17,675 nt of DNA from Verrucomicrobiales bacterium (lineage in GTDB: Bacteria > Verrucomicrobiota > Verrucomicrobiia > Limisphaerales > RI-55): the NCBI GenBank assembly GCA_003484235.1, contig DNDP01000368.1:15269-32943 (forward strand). The letters run 5' to 3'. The position numbers and the translations under genes were made by a program. Under the pieces are notes generated by a model. It made no database searches. It saw nothing but the letters and a program-made list of their open reading frames with translations, and was not told where the DNA came from. Shown here piece by piece: positions 6,392 to 14,519 of this stretch (the stretch's first letter is position 1; each line of letters opens with the position of its first letter).

Positions 6392-7846
6392 ATGGCAAAG
6401 GTCCTTCTCGCGGATGATGAAATCACCATGGTGCAGATGGTGGCGGAGCTGTTGCGCGCGGAGGGGCATGAGGTGTATCCGTTCACCAGCGGATATGCGG
6501 CGCTGGAAGCGCTGGAAGAGCACCAGCCGGAGCTCGTCATCACCGATCTGTATCTGGACAAGAACAAGGCCATCGGCCTCGACATCCTGCAGAAGGCCCG
6601 TTCCCTCAATCCACCGCCCACCGTCATCGTGATCACCGGCTTCGGCACCATCGAGACGGCGGTCGAAGCGATGAAGAAGGGGGCGTACGATTATCTGGAG
6701 AAGCCGTTCAAGGTGGACGACCTCCGGCTCACGATTCAGCGGGCCCTCTCCTACAACGATGCGGTTTCCGAAAACGCCTATCTCAAGAAGCAGCTCAAAC
6801 GGAAGTACCAGTTCGACCAGATCGTCGGCAACTCACTGGCGATGCAGGGCGTGTTCAAGATGGTCGAGCGGGTGGCGGACACTGACAGCACCATCCTGAT
6901 CCTTGGCGAGAGCGGCACGGGAAAGGAGCTCATCGCCCGCGCGCTGCACTTCAACAGCCGCCGGCAGTTCGCACCGTTCATTCCCATCAACTGCAGCGCC
7001 CTGCCGGAAAACCTGCTGGAGTCCGAGCTGTTCGGCCACCGCAAGGGCGCCTTCACCGGTGCCGTCAACGACAAGAAGGGTCTCTTCCAGGAGGCCGACG
7101 GCGGCACCATTTTTCTCGACGAGGTGGGCACGATGCCGCCCGTCCTGCAGAGCCGCCTGCTGCGTGTCCTGCAGGAGAAGGAAGTGCGACGCGTCGGCGA
7201 CAACACCCCCGTCTACGTCAATGTCCGGGTGCTGGCCGCCACCAACGAGTCGCTTGAGGAGAAGGTGAAGGACGGCAGCTTCCGCGAAGATCTCTTCTAC
7301 CGTCTCAATGTCATTGCCATCACGCTGCCCAGCCTGCGCGAAAGGATGGATGACATTCCGCTCCTGGTTGGACACTTCCTCCGTCACCGCGTCGACAGCC
7401 GCAATGGGCGTGGGTTCCGGATCAGCCGCGGAGCGATGGACGCCCTCTGCGCGCATGATTGGCCGGGCAACGTCCGTGAGCTCGAGAACGCCATCGAGCG
7501 TGCCTGCGCCATGTCGGAGGACAGCCTCATCAAACGGGGCGACCTGCCGCCGCTGGTCGTCAAGAGCGCCCAGGAAAAGGACGACGACACCCCCGCTTCC
7601 CTGCCCTCACTGCCGGCGGAGACCGCCATGCCGGCGCGTCACACGGCAGATCCCGCTGCGACCGCCGCTCCGGCCGCACCGACCAACCGGTTGGGACCGT
7701 TGAAGGATTTCATCCGCGAACAGGAGGTTGCCTACATCAACCGTATTCTCGCCCAGACACAGGGTGACAAGGAAGAGACCGCACGGGTGCTCGGCGTGAG
7801 CCTCGCGACGCTCTACCGCAAGCTCGCCGAAGAATCGGATGACTGA
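6392..7846 (+). CDS. Sigma-54-dependent response regulator (NtrC/PilR type)
   Basis: A 484-residue three-domain transcription activator. The receiver domain (3-120) has the acidic pair Asp8/Asp9, phospho-acceptor Asp52 (VITDLYLD), Thr82 and Lys104 (EKPF), so it looks phosphorylatable. The AAA+ domain (142-385) has Walker A GESGTGKE (172-179), the sigma-54 contact loop GAFTGA (219-224), Walker B FLDE (241-244), arginine-rich FREDLFYRL (297-305) and WPGNVRELE (357-365). An Ala/Pro-rich linker (400-432) leads to a Fis-type helix-turn-helix (about 440-480, ETARVLGVSLATLYRKL). It drives open-complex formation by sigma-54 RNA polymerase. No sensor kinase gene is adjacent. Its place after pilC suggests pilus/secretion control as in PilR, but NtrC-like regulators have many roles. 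ATG 6392 starts right at the receiver domain. Confidence 0.95.
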   Translation: MAKVLLADDEITMVQMVAELLRAEGHEVYPFTSGYAALEALEEHQPELVITDLYLDKNKAIGLDILQKARSLNPPPTVIVITGFGTIETAVEAMKKGAYDYLEKPFKVDDLRLTIQRALSYNDAVSENAYLKKQLKRKYQFDQIVGNSLAMQGVFKMVERVADTDSTILILGESGTGKELIARALHFNSRRQFAPFIPINCSALPENLLESELFGHRKGAFTGAVNDKKGLFQEADGGTIFLDEVGTMPPVLQSRLLRVLQEKEVRRVGDNTPVYVNVRVLAATNESLEEKVKDGSFREDLFYRLNVIAITLPSLRERMDDIPLLVGHFLRHRVDSRNGRGFRISRGAMDALCAHDWPGNVRELENAIERACAMSEDSLIKRGDLPPLVVKSAQEKDDDTPASLPSLPAETAMPARHTADPAATAAPAAPTNRLGPLKDFIREQEVAYINRILAQTQGDKEETARVLGVSLATLYRKLAEESDD

Positions 7847-8047
7847 GGAACCCACTCCGTAGTTCTTTCCGGAGACGAACCGACTGGGACTTTCAGAAAC
7901 TCGGTGTGCCGCTGAGTGTGTCATTTGGTCGCGAATTGCTGTCCGTGATCGTGGATTCCCCCACGTAAACCCTTCAAAAATCGAGTGCTGACCGATGGAA
8001 CACGGACAGCTGAAGGAATGGCAACAATCGAAACGAAAGGTAAAACT

Positions 8048-8491
8048 ATGTTGCTAACACGTTATTCATCCCCCCGGCTCCGCGCTTTGGGTTCGCTCGG
8101 CGCCTGCGACACCATCCAGCATGACATCAATCAGCTCTTTGGCTTGGGCTCCGACGGTGAGCGTTCCTGGTCACCACCCCTGGAGGTGGTCGAGGCGAAG
8201 GATCGCTTCGTCGTCACCTTGGAACTGCCCGGCGTTGCTGCGGCCAGCGTCAAGGTCTCCCTCGAAGACGACATCCTGACAATCAGCGGAGAACGGGCGT
8301 TCTCGGCTGGCGAAGGTGCCGAAGTGCGTTTCTCCGAACGTGCCTACGGCAGGTTCGAGCGCTCGGTGCGCCTGCCGGCGCCGGTTCAGACAGACCAAGT
8401 CTCGGCGAACAGCAAGGATGGCATTTTGACCGTCTCCCTGCCCAAGACCGAGGATGCAAAGCCGCGGGACATCAAGGTCACGGTTGCCTGA
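8048..8491 (+). CDS. Small heat shock protein (Hsp20/alpha-crystallin family)
   Basis: A 147-residue cytosolic holdase chaperone that binds unfolding proteins without ATP. The alpha-crystallin domain runs from about residue 43 to the end: PPLEVVEAKDRFVVTLELPGV, VSLEDDILTISGER, FERSVRLP and the hallmark DGILTVSLPK (124-133). The N-terminal 40 residues are short and variable, as usual. ATG 8048 is chosen because AAAGG lies at the right distance upstream and MLLTRYSS is a typical Hsp20 start. The frame also extends to ATG 8018 and GTG 7985. The C-terminal I-x-I/V element is represented only by DIKVTVA. It is flanked by about 200 bases upstream with no recognised heat-shock operator and by a strong terminator downstream, so it is probably monocistronic. 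Confidence 0.93.
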   Translation: MLLTRYSSPRLRALGSLGACDTIQHDINQLFGLGSDGERSWSPPLEVVEAKDRFVVTLELPGVAAASVKVSLEDDILTISGERAFSAGEGAEVRFSERAYGRFERSVRLPAPVQTDQVSANSKDGILTVSLPKTEDAKPRDIKVTVA

Positions 8492-8521
8492 GCGCCGATC
8501 CGGAAAGTTGGAAATTGAAGC

Positions 8522-8551
8522 GGCCCGGTTGCGACCAGCAACCGGGCCTTT
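8522..8551 (+). terminator. Rho-independent terminator after hsp20
   Basis: GGCCCGGTTGC (8522-8532) pairs perfectly with GCAACCGGGCC (8538-8548) around a five-base loop, followed by TTTC. It begins 30 bases after the hsp20 stop and 53 bases beyond the end of the convergent minus-strand gene. On the minus strand it is followed by GCTTCAATTT, so it may work in both directions. Confidence 0.75.
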
Positions 8552-8603
8552 CAGTTCCGTGGCACGCCTCTGGCCGTATCGGAACCTTGCCGGCCGATTC
8601 GGT

Positions 8604-9359
8604 TCAATCGAATCGCAGCCGATTCGGAGCGAGCCAGCCCGTCACCTCGTTCGAAACCCGCTCATCGATGCTGGCCGGCTCCGGTGGCAGGGTTTCCGTG
8701 TGGCCATCGAGGAAAACCACCATGGAACGGCCGCGATGCCGGAAGTGGGTGGTGGCCTCGGTGGCGTTGACATAATAAAATTCCTCCAGCATCGGGCGGT
8801 CGGGCGAGGCGGGCGCCTGGAACGTGTTCACCTGCGCGGCATCGGCGAACAGCGCCACGCGATCGTGGAGCCTGATCTGGCCGGCCCGCAAGTTCGCCGG
8901 TCCCAGCGGCGGGGCAAGATGGAGGTTGTAGCCGTATCCGTAGGCGGCACCTGCGGCCTTTGGCTTGAAGAACCGGCTGCTGTAATTCAGCTCCGGACAG
9001 GTGCTGACACCCCGGCCGCGGAGATAGGGATGGAGCGCACCCTGCGTCGCGTCGAAGGCCCTTCCACCCTCCGATCCTTTCGCCAGCCACCCGAACCAGT
9101 AGCGCGTGCCTGAGCCATCGGAGTGATATCGATAGGGAAACAGCCGGTCGTCGTGGTCGGCCGTGTACATCAGCGTGGCTGCCGCAAGCTGCCGGCTGTT
9201 GTTGATGCACGTCGTCTGCCGGGCGGATTGCCGGGCGCGGGCCAGCGCCGGCACCAGCAGTGCCGCGAGCACGCCGATGACCGCAATCACCACCAGCAGC
9301 TCCACCAGCGTGAAGCCCGGACGCCGGTCGGAGGGCTTCGTTATTGGTCGGTGTCTCAT
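8604..9359 (-). CDS. Prepilin-like protein with N-terminal methylation motif and H-X9-DG signature
   Basis: A 251-residue pseudopilin-like protein. The type III/IV prepilin signal RRPGFTLVELLVVIAVIGVLAALL has the cleavage site after Gly15, methylated Phe16 and Glu20 at +5, followed by a single hydrophobic helix (16-37). The body has CINNSRQLAAATLMYTADHDDRLFP, typical of the Verrucomicrobiota/Planctomycetota families of these proteins. Near the C-terminus His208-x9-Asp218-Gly219 (HRGRSMVVFLDG) is the H-X9-DG motif. It would be processed by a prepilin peptidase and anchored in or assembled at the inner membrane; the exact role of this expanded family is unknown. ATG 9359 gives the normal short basic leader; the frame extends to a GTG at 9413 but adds an atypical leader. 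The TauE gene lies upstream on the same strand. Confidence 0.9.
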   Translation of the reverse strand: MRHRPITKPSDRRPGFTLVELLVVIAVIGVLAALLVPALARARQSARQTTCINNSRQLAAATLMYTADHDDRLFPYRYHSDGSGTRYWFGWLAKGSEGGRAFDATQGALHPYLRGRGVSTCPELNYSSRFFKPKAAGAAYGYGYNLHLAPPLGPANLRAGQIRLHDRVALFADAAQVNTFQAPASPDRPMLEEFYYVNATEATTHFRHRGRSMVVFLDGHTETLPPEPASIDERVSNEVTGWLAPNRLRFD

Positions 9360-9417
9360 GTCAGATGACGGCCGCCGAGTGTAAGGTGGGATTGCGAGCC
9401 TGCAACCCCGCACACCG

Positions 9418-10218
9418 TCACCGCAGCCAGCCGACGAGGTCGAAATTGAGGATCAACTGCACGCCGGCGAGGAACGTCAGCACATAGACGCACTTCAGGA
9501 AGAGCGCCTCGGGAATCCTGCGGTTCAACCAAACTCCCAGCAACACACCCAGCGGCACGAGCGGGAGATACAGCAGGCTGGTCTTCAGCGTGCCCCAGTT
9601 GATCAACGCCTCAGGCGCCAGCAGCGGCAGGTTCACCATCGACTGGTCCACCACGAAGAAGGGCATCTTGATCCAGTTCACCCAGAAAAAGATCAGGATG
9701 GTGGTCCCGACGAACAACTCCTTCGGCAGCCGCTGCGGGATCAGATACATCGCGCCGACCGGCCCGGCGCCGTGCGCGAAGGTCGAGGTCACGCCCATCG
9801 CCAGCCCGAACGGAATGCCCGTCTTGTGGCTCGGCCGGAACGTTCCCTCCGCCTTGAGGATCACGTGCTTGAACAGTTGAAACAGCACGAAGGTCACCGC
9901 CAGCGCGCCGATGACGATGTTGAACTGTCGTTTGGAAAACAGGCCGATCATCTGCACGCCGATGACCACGCCGACGGCGACCGCCGGCAGGAGGAACTTG
10001 AGGTTCCGCTTGTCCCATTTGCTCCAGTAGAAATACATGGAGAAGGCGTCGCCCGCGCACAGCAGCGGCAGCAGGATGCCGATGGCCTCCTTCGGCCCGA
10101 ACGCGAGCGCGCACAACGGAGTGGTGAGCATGCCAAGCCCGCCGCCGAACCCGGCCTTGGACAACCCGATGAACAACACGCCGATGGCGGCGAAGATCCA
10201 GGTGTAGTTGTCCGGCAC
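9418..10218 (-). CDS. TauE/SafE family membrane permease (sulfite/anion exporter type)
   Basis: A 266-residue polytopic protein with about eight hydrophobic segments. The family's two related halves are visible: N-terminal GVLFIGLSKAGFGGGLGMLTTPL (13-35) and central FGLAMGVTSTFAHGAGPVGAMYL (137-159). GVWLNRRIPEALFLK (228-242) is the usual loop before the last helix. Members export or import sulfite, sulfoacetate, taurine breakdown products or other small anions; the substrate cannot be read from the sequence. The start is GTG 10218, preceded by GAGGGG very close to the start codon. It reads toward the prepilin-like gene with 58 bases between the genes. The nrdR gene is divergent. There are no sulfur-metabolism genes nearby. 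Confidence 0.9.
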   Translation of the reverse strand: MPDNYTWIFAAIGVLFIGLSKAGFGGGLGMLTTPLCALAFGPKEAIGILLPLLCAGDAFSMYFYWSKWDKRNLKFLLPAVAVGVVIGVQMIGLFSKRQFNIVIGALAVTFVLFQLFKHVILKAEGTFRPSHKTGIPFGLAMGVTSTFAHGAGPVGAMYLIPQRLPKELFVGTTILIFFWVNWIKMPFFVVDQSMVNLPLLAPEALINWGTLKTSLLYLPLVPLGVLLGVWLNRRIPEALFLKCVYVLTFLAGVQLILNFDLVGWLR

Positions 10219-10413
10219 GCCCCTCGTGTACGGATTCGCGACCGGCGCGTCGAGGCGGGAGTACCGGGTTCACTCAGTTCGCAGCTTGCACCGGGAAGGC
10301 AGGCTGCGCTTCAACGATCTGGCGCAAAATGTCCCGCTGCGGTCCTTGACGCCTCAACATATGGTGTGTTAGCTCAGGTGCAGGCCCAATTAGTAGAACG
10401 GCACGGATCGCCT

Positions 10414-10869
10414 ATGCGTTGCCCCAAGTGCGGCTGTCTCGAAGACAAAGTCATCGACTCCCGCTCCTCCAAGGAAGGAGCGACCATCCGGCGACGCCGC
10501 GAATGTGCCCAGTGCGGTCATCGATTTACCACCTATGAGGAGATTGAGCACGGGGAGCTCATGATCATCAAACGCGACGGCCGGAGGGAACCCTTCTCGC
10601 GTGACAAGCTGCTGATCGGCATTTCCAAGGCCTGCCAAAAGCGTCCGGTCAGCCCCGAGGAGATCGAGAATCTGGTGTCGGCGATCGTCGCGGACGTGAG
10701 CAACACGTATGACCGCGAAGTTCCGGGGCACGTCATCGGCGAGCAGGTGATGAACGGCCTGCGTGAGATCGATGACGTCGCCTACGTCCGGTACGCCAGC
10801 GTTTACCGCCGGTTCAACGAGGCGACGGAGTTCGTCAACGAAGTCAACAAACTGGAGAAAGGATCATGA
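10414..10869 (+). CDS. nrdR: Transcriptional repressor NrdR
   Basis: A 151-residue protein, the standard NrdR length. NrdR represses ribonucleotide reductase operons by binding paired NrdR boxes, with ATP/dATP as cofactors. The N-terminal zinc ribbon has MRCPKCG (Cys3, Cys6) and CAQCGHRF (Cys31, Cys34), with the conserved RRRRE between. Residues 49-139 form the ATP-cone (IIKRDGRREPFSRDKLLIGI...YVRYASVYRRF). The true start is ATG 10414; the frame stays open far upstream, but only as a GC-rich shadow of the antisense TauE gene. The stop overlaps the next start (ATGA). No ribonucleotide reductase gene is in the window, and I found no clear NrdR box in the 195 bases upstream. Confidence 0.97.
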   Translation: MRCPKCGCLEDKVIDSRSSKEGATIRRRRECAQCGHRFTTYEEIEHGELMIIKRDGRREPFSRDKLLIGISKACQKRPVSPEEIENLVSAIVADVSNTYDREVPGHVIGEQVMNGLREIDDVAYVRYASVYRRFNEATEFVNEVNKLEKGS

Positions 10870-11435
10870 TCCAACTGCATCCCGACTACCTGCTGTTCGA
10901 ACTGCCGAACGGCGACTCCGTGCCGTGCTCGGCCGAGACCGTGACCTTTGAGCTGATCGGCGAGGCGGCCGACAATCTCGATCCCGATCTCATCAAGAAC
11001 GCCGCGGCCGCGGTCCTGCACTATTTTCAGCAGGACCTGAAACGCGAGTGTGTGTCGGTCGGGGAATTCTCCGAGGCGCTCGAGGAAGTGCTGCGGGGCT
11101 TTGGCCTGAACGTGCAGTCGGCGGCTGCCACGGAACCGGCAAAGACCGCCCCTTCTGCCGGGGCGGACCTGGCGCAGCTGGTCGAGGAGGCGGGCGAGGA
11201 CGGCGATCTGTTTTTCTTCCAGCGCCTGCGGGCCGAAGTGCGCCGGCAGGTCACGAATTCGCCGGAGGGCGGAAGCGTGAACCTGACCGGGCTGCGACCC
11301 TGCGTGAAGCGGCTTCTGCGCGCCCGTCGCTGGTCCCGGCGGTGTGAGGGTTTGAGCGATCGGATCGTATCCTACGTGCGGGGCTGTCTTTGCCACGAGC
11401 CGCCGTCCCACGATTGTGCCGTCATCATTCGCTGA
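10866..11435 (+). CDS. Conserved-looking protein of unknown function coupled to nrdR
   Basis: I do not recognise the family of this 189-residue soluble protein. Its ATG overlaps the nrdR stop (ATGA) with AAAGGA just upstream, so it is translated with NrdR. Residues 1-80 look like a compact alpha/beta domain (HPDYLLFELPNGDSVPCSAE, then helices LIKNAAAAVLHYFQQDLK and VGEFSEALEEVLRGFG). A low-complexity Ala/Pro/Glu linker (85-105) follows, then a helical, basic region (LFFFQRLRAEVRRQV, CVKRLLRARRWSRRC). The C-terminus has a Cys/His cluster: Cys174, Cys176, His177, His182 and Cys184, plus Cys146 and Cys160. This could bind metal or form disulfides. Coupling suggests a role alongside NrdR, perhaps in nucleotide or redox control, but this is only context. 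Confidence 0.85.
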   Translation: MIQLHPDYLLFELPNGDSVPCSAETVTFELIGEAADNLDPDLIKNAAAAVLHYFQQDLKRECVSVGEFSEALEEVLRGFGLNVQSAAATEPAKTAPSAGADLAQLVEEAGEDGDLFFFQRLRAEVRRQVTNSPEGGSVNLTGLRPCVKRLLRARRWSRRCEGLSDRIVSYVRGCLCHEPPSHDCAVIIR

Positions 11436-11500
11436 TCGAACGGCAATTTCCCGTTTGAGACCGCGATCGCTGGCGATACACTGCAGGCAACAGACCGATC

Positions 11501-11845
11501 ATGAGCCGCACATTGTTTGAAAAGATCATCGCGCGGGAAATTCCGGCGGAAATCGTCTACGAGGACTCGCAGCTGCTGGCCTTCAAGGACATCAAGCCCC
11601 AGGCGCCGGTGCACATCCTGATCGTGCCCAAAAAGCCGATCCCGCGGATCGCCGAAGCCGGTCAATGGGACTACCAGGTGCTCGGCCAGCTGCTGCTCCG
11701 GGCGGCGGAGGTGGCGCATGAGGCGGGGCTTGGGGAATCGGGCTACCGGCTGGTGATCAACAATGGTCCGGATGGCGGCGAAAGTGTGCCCCATCTGCAT
11801 TGCCACATTCTCGGCGGCCGCAAACTCGCCTGGCCGCCGGGTTGA
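11501..11845 (+). CDS. hinT: Histidine triad (HIT) nucleotide-binding protein, HinT/PKCI type
   Basis: A 114-residue HIT-family hydrolase. HinT-type enzymes cleave purine nucleoside phosphoramidates, including adenylated lysine, through a nucleotidyl-histidine intermediate. The N-terminal TLFEKIIAREIPAEIVYED (4-22) and the DIKPQAPVHILIVPK segment (30-44) are classic HinT. The catalytic triad is VPHLHCHILGG with His98, His100 and His102; the C-terminus GGRKLAWPPG matches the family ending. Length and motifs are complete, so it should be active. It starts 65 bases after the preceding gene in the same direction and could be cotranscribed with nrdR. No clear Shine-Dalgarno is visible. The homodimer is cytosolic. 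Confidence 0.95.
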   Translation: MSRTLFEKIIAREIPAEIVYEDSQLLAFKDIKPQAPVHILIVPKKPIPRIAEAGQWDYQVLGQLLLRAAEVAHEAGLGESGYRLVINNGPDGGESVPHLHCHILGGRKLAWPPG

Positions 11846-11903
11846 CCGTTGATCCTCCCCGCAATTTTCTGATGACCTTCCGGCTTCCCGCAGTCCAAAC
11901 CCC

Positions 11904-14519
11904 ATGACATCCGCGCCGCCGTCCCAGATCGACCTGCCGGGAACGAGTTATGCGGAGGCTCAGGAGCCCGGCCCCTCCGTTCCCGTCACTCTGGACGGAA
12001 AGTTCTTCAGGCAGGGACGCCGCAAGTTCCTGGTCAAGGGAGTGACCTACGGACCTTTCGCGCCGGGACCCGGCGGTGAACCCTTTTTCGACGAGCGAAG
12101 GACACGGTCGGACTTCCGGCTGATCGAACAGCTTGGGGCCAACCTCATCCGCATCTACGAGCCGCCTCCGGTTGCCCTGCTGGATCTCGCGCTCGAGCAC
12201 AACCTGAAGGTGTTCATCGATGCCCGGTGGAACAAGGATCAGTGCCTTCTGGATTCATATGCGGCCCAGCGCGAGGTTCGCGACCAGCTCCGCCAGCAGC
12301 TCCGTGCGGTGGTCGGGCACAAGGCGGTCTTCGGCTGCTCGGTGGTCAATGAACTGGCGCCGGACATCGTGCGATGGAGCGGCGCCCGCGCCGCGGAGGA
12401 GTTCATCGACTCGCTGATCGATGCGGTGAAATCGCTGGAAGCCGGCACCTTGTGCACGTTTGGGAACTTCCCGCCGACCGAGTTCCTGCGCCCGCGATTG
12501 ATCGATTTCGTCTGCTGCAACGTTTATCTGCACAAGCCCGGCGTTTTTGAGAACTCCCTCGCCCGCCTGCAGATGCTGGCCGACAGCCTGCCCCTGGTGC
12601 TCGGAGAATTCGGCATGGATTCGCTGCGCGAGGGGGAGCAGGCCAAGTGCGCGCTGCTGGGAGCACAGATCGAGGCCGCCTTCCGGAACGGTCTTGCCGG
12701 CTGCATCGTCTATTCCTTTACCGACGACTGGTTCAAGGACGGCCGTCAGGTGGAGGACTGGCAGCTTGGCCTGACCACCGTCGCGCGGGAGCCCAAGCCG
12801 TCCTATTTCACCGTTCAGAGCCGGTTCCGCGAGGTGCCGGCGGCCGTCGTCGGTCAGCCTCCCAGGGTGTCCGTGGTGGTTGCCAGCTACAACGGTTCGC
12901 GCACGCTGGCGGCCTGTCTGAAGTCACTCACAATGCTGAACTATCCGCGGCTGGAGATCATCCTCGTGGACGATGGCTCCACCGACGACACGCATCGCAT
13001 CACCTCCAGCTTTCCGGATGTCCGCTACGTTCATCAGCCGCATCAGGGCCTGTCCGTGGCACGCAACACGGGCATTGCCGTGGCACGGGGCGAGATCATC
13101 GCCTTCACCGACGCCGACTGCCGTGCGGATGAAGATTGGCTGAACTACACCGTTGGCGATCTGCTGCGGAGCGACTGCGTCGGAATGGGCGGGCACAACT
13201 TTCTGCCGCCGGAGGACGGTCCCGTGGCGGCGGCGGTGATGGCTTCGCCTGGAGGTCCGGCGCATGTAATGCTGACCGACCGGCTGGCCGAGCACATTCC
13301 CGGATGCAACATGGTTTTTTACAAATGGGCGCTGGAGGAGATTGGCGGGTTTGATCCGCTCTACCACCGGGCCGGGGACGACGTGGATGTCTGCTGGCGC
13401 CTGCAACAGCGCGGCTACCAGATTGGTTTCAGCCCGGGCGGATTTGTCTGGCACTACCGGCGCAACAACGTCCGCGCCTATCTCAGCCAGCAGCAGGGCT
13501 ACGGCGAGGCGGAGGCGATGCTCGTGCGGCGGCACCCGGAGTATTTCAACGCCTTCGGGGCGAGCATGTGGCGGGGTCGGATCTACAGCCCGTCGCGGAC
13601 GGCACCGACGTTCCGGCCGCCGATGATCTATCACGGCGTCTTCGGGGCGGCGGCCTTCCAGACACTGTATCAGGCCAATCCGGTCATGATGCTGATGTAC
13701 AGCACGTCCATCGAATATCACGTGCTGGTCAATTTTCCCCTGCTGCTGTTTTCCGCCGCCTGGCCGGCGTTTGCACCGCTGGCGGTCACCAGCCTGATTG
13801 TCACCCTGGGGACGTCCCTCATCGCCGCGTCGCAGGCGACGCTTCCGCCGAGCAAGGAGCGGTTTTGGTCGCGTCCGCTGATCGCGCTGCTGTTTCTGTT
13901 GCAGCCGGTGGTGCGCGGCTGGGCACGCTACCGGGGCCGGCTGACACAACGGACCATGCCCGAGGCGGTGACGCAGTGGCTGCAATCCTTGGAATACCAG
14001 GCGTCGGAACCGCGGAGGGAAGTTCGCTATCTCACCCAGAACGGCCTGTCCCGGCTCGATTTTCTGAACCTCGTCCTGCAGCAGCTCGACCAGCAGCACT
14101 GGCAAAACAAGACGGATGCGGGTTGGAGCGCGTACGATGTGGAGATTTTCGGCAACCGGTGGTGCAGCCTCCAGCTCATCACGGCAAGCGAGCCGGCCGG
14201 GCAGGGCGCCTGGCGCATTCGCTGCCGGCTTACCACCGTCAGCTCGCTGCTCTCCAAGGTCACGCTCTGGGCGATGCTGGCGTTCGAGCTGATGCTGATC
14301 GGCTACCTCGCCTCCGTGTTCCCCTGGGTTTGGCTCAGCCTGCTGACGCTGCCGATGTTCGCGCTTTTCCTCGATCAGCAGCAGAAGAATCTCCGGCGGC
14401 TGGTGGCGTTGTTTCTCGACGACGCGGCCCGGCGTCAGGGACTGGTGAAGCTCGATGAGGCCGGCGAACCAGTGGAAGGCTGGGTGCACCCTTCCGATGT
14501 GGTGCCCGAGCCGGCCTGA
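11904..14519 (+). CDS. Glycosidase-like TIM-barrel / GT2 glycosyltransferase fusion membrane protein
   Basis: An 871-residue protein of three parts. Residues 27-308 resemble a GH2/GH5-type (clan A) TIM barrel: KGVTYGPF, GANLIRIYEPP, the acid/base-like Glu150 in VVNELAPD and the nucleophile-like Glu235 in LGEFGMD, ending in YSFTDDWF and WQLGLTT. Residues 320-550 are a GT2 transferase: VSVVVASYNGSRTL, DDGS (356-359), the metal-binding DAD in FTDADC (403-405), GCNMVFYKWAL and GDDVDVCWRL (491-500); there is no QxxRW, so it is probably not a processive cellulose-synthase type. The C-terminal part has hydrophobic segments at about 607-642, 655-672 and 784-823 with a soluble stretch between. It probably builds and trims or transfers an envelope or secreted glycan. 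If the barrel and GT lie on the same side of the membrane, the glycosidase part may bind acceptor sugar. Donor and product are unknown. Confidence 0.9.
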   Translation: MTSAPPSQIDLPGTSYAEAQEPGPSVPVTLDGKFFRQGRRKFLVKGVTYGPFAPGPGGEPFFDERRTRSDFRLIEQLGANLIRIYEPPPVALLDLALEHNLKVFIDARWNKDQCLLDSYAAQREVRDQLRQQLRAVVGHKAVFGCSVVNELAPDIVRWSGARAAEEFIDSLIDAVKSLEAGTLCTFGNFPPTEFLRPRLIDFVCCNVYLHKPGVFENSLARLQMLADSLPLVLGEFGMDSLREGEQAKCALLGAQIEAAFRNGLAGCIVYSFTDDWFKDGRQVEDWQLGLTTVAREPKPSYFTVQSRFREVPAAVVGQPPRVSVVVASYNGSRTLAACLKSLTMLNYPRLEIILVDDGSTDDTHRITSSFPDVRYVHQPHQGLSVARNTGIAVARGEIIAFTDADCRADEDWLNYTVGDLLRSDCVGMGGHNFLPPEDGPVAAAVMASPGGPAHVMLTDRLAEHIPGCNMVFYKWALEEIGGFDPLYHRAGDDVDVCWRLQQRGYQIGFSPGGFVWHYRRNNVRAYLSQQQGYGEAEAMLVRRHPEYFNAFGASMWRGRIYSPSRTAPTFRPPMIYHGVFGAAAFQTLYQANPVMMLMYSTSIEYHVLVNFPLLLFSAAWPAFAPLAVTSLIVTLGTSLIAASQATLPPSKERFWSRPLIALLFLLQPVVRGWARYRGRLTQRTMPEAVTQWLQSLEYQASEPRREVRYLTQNGLSRLDFLNLVLQQLDQQHWQNKTDAGWSAYDVEIFGNRWCSLQLITASEPAGQGAWRIRCRLTTVSSLLSKVTLWAMLAFELMLIGYLASVFPWVWLSLLTLPMFALFLDQQQKNLRRLVALFLDDAARRQGLVKLDEAGEPVEGWVHPSDVVPEPA

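Noticed and set aside
7847..8047. CIRCE-like or sigma-32-like heat-shock control of hsp20
   Set aside because: No inverted repeat of the CIRCE type and no convincing -35/-10 pair could be found; only a short five-pair hairpin near the CGTGG/CCACG bases is present.
10346..10374. TTGACG at 10346-10351 as the -35 of an nrdR promoter, and CAACATATGGTGTG as an NrdR box
   Set aside because: No acceptable -10 lies at 16-18 bases, and the second element matches the NrdR box consensus poorly and is single, while functional boxes come in pairs.
9772..10413. N-terminal extension of the nrdR frame (over 200 codons)
   Set aside because: It is antisense to TauE, has shadow-like composition, and NrdR proteins start at MRCPKCG, which is ATG 10414.
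12924..14489. A 521-codon open frame on the minus strand, antisense to the glycosyltransferase
   Set aside because: Its translation is rich in His, Arg, Gln and Pro with no domain motif, whereas the opposite strand encodes a clear GT2 protein. It is a frame-shadow of GC-rich codon use.
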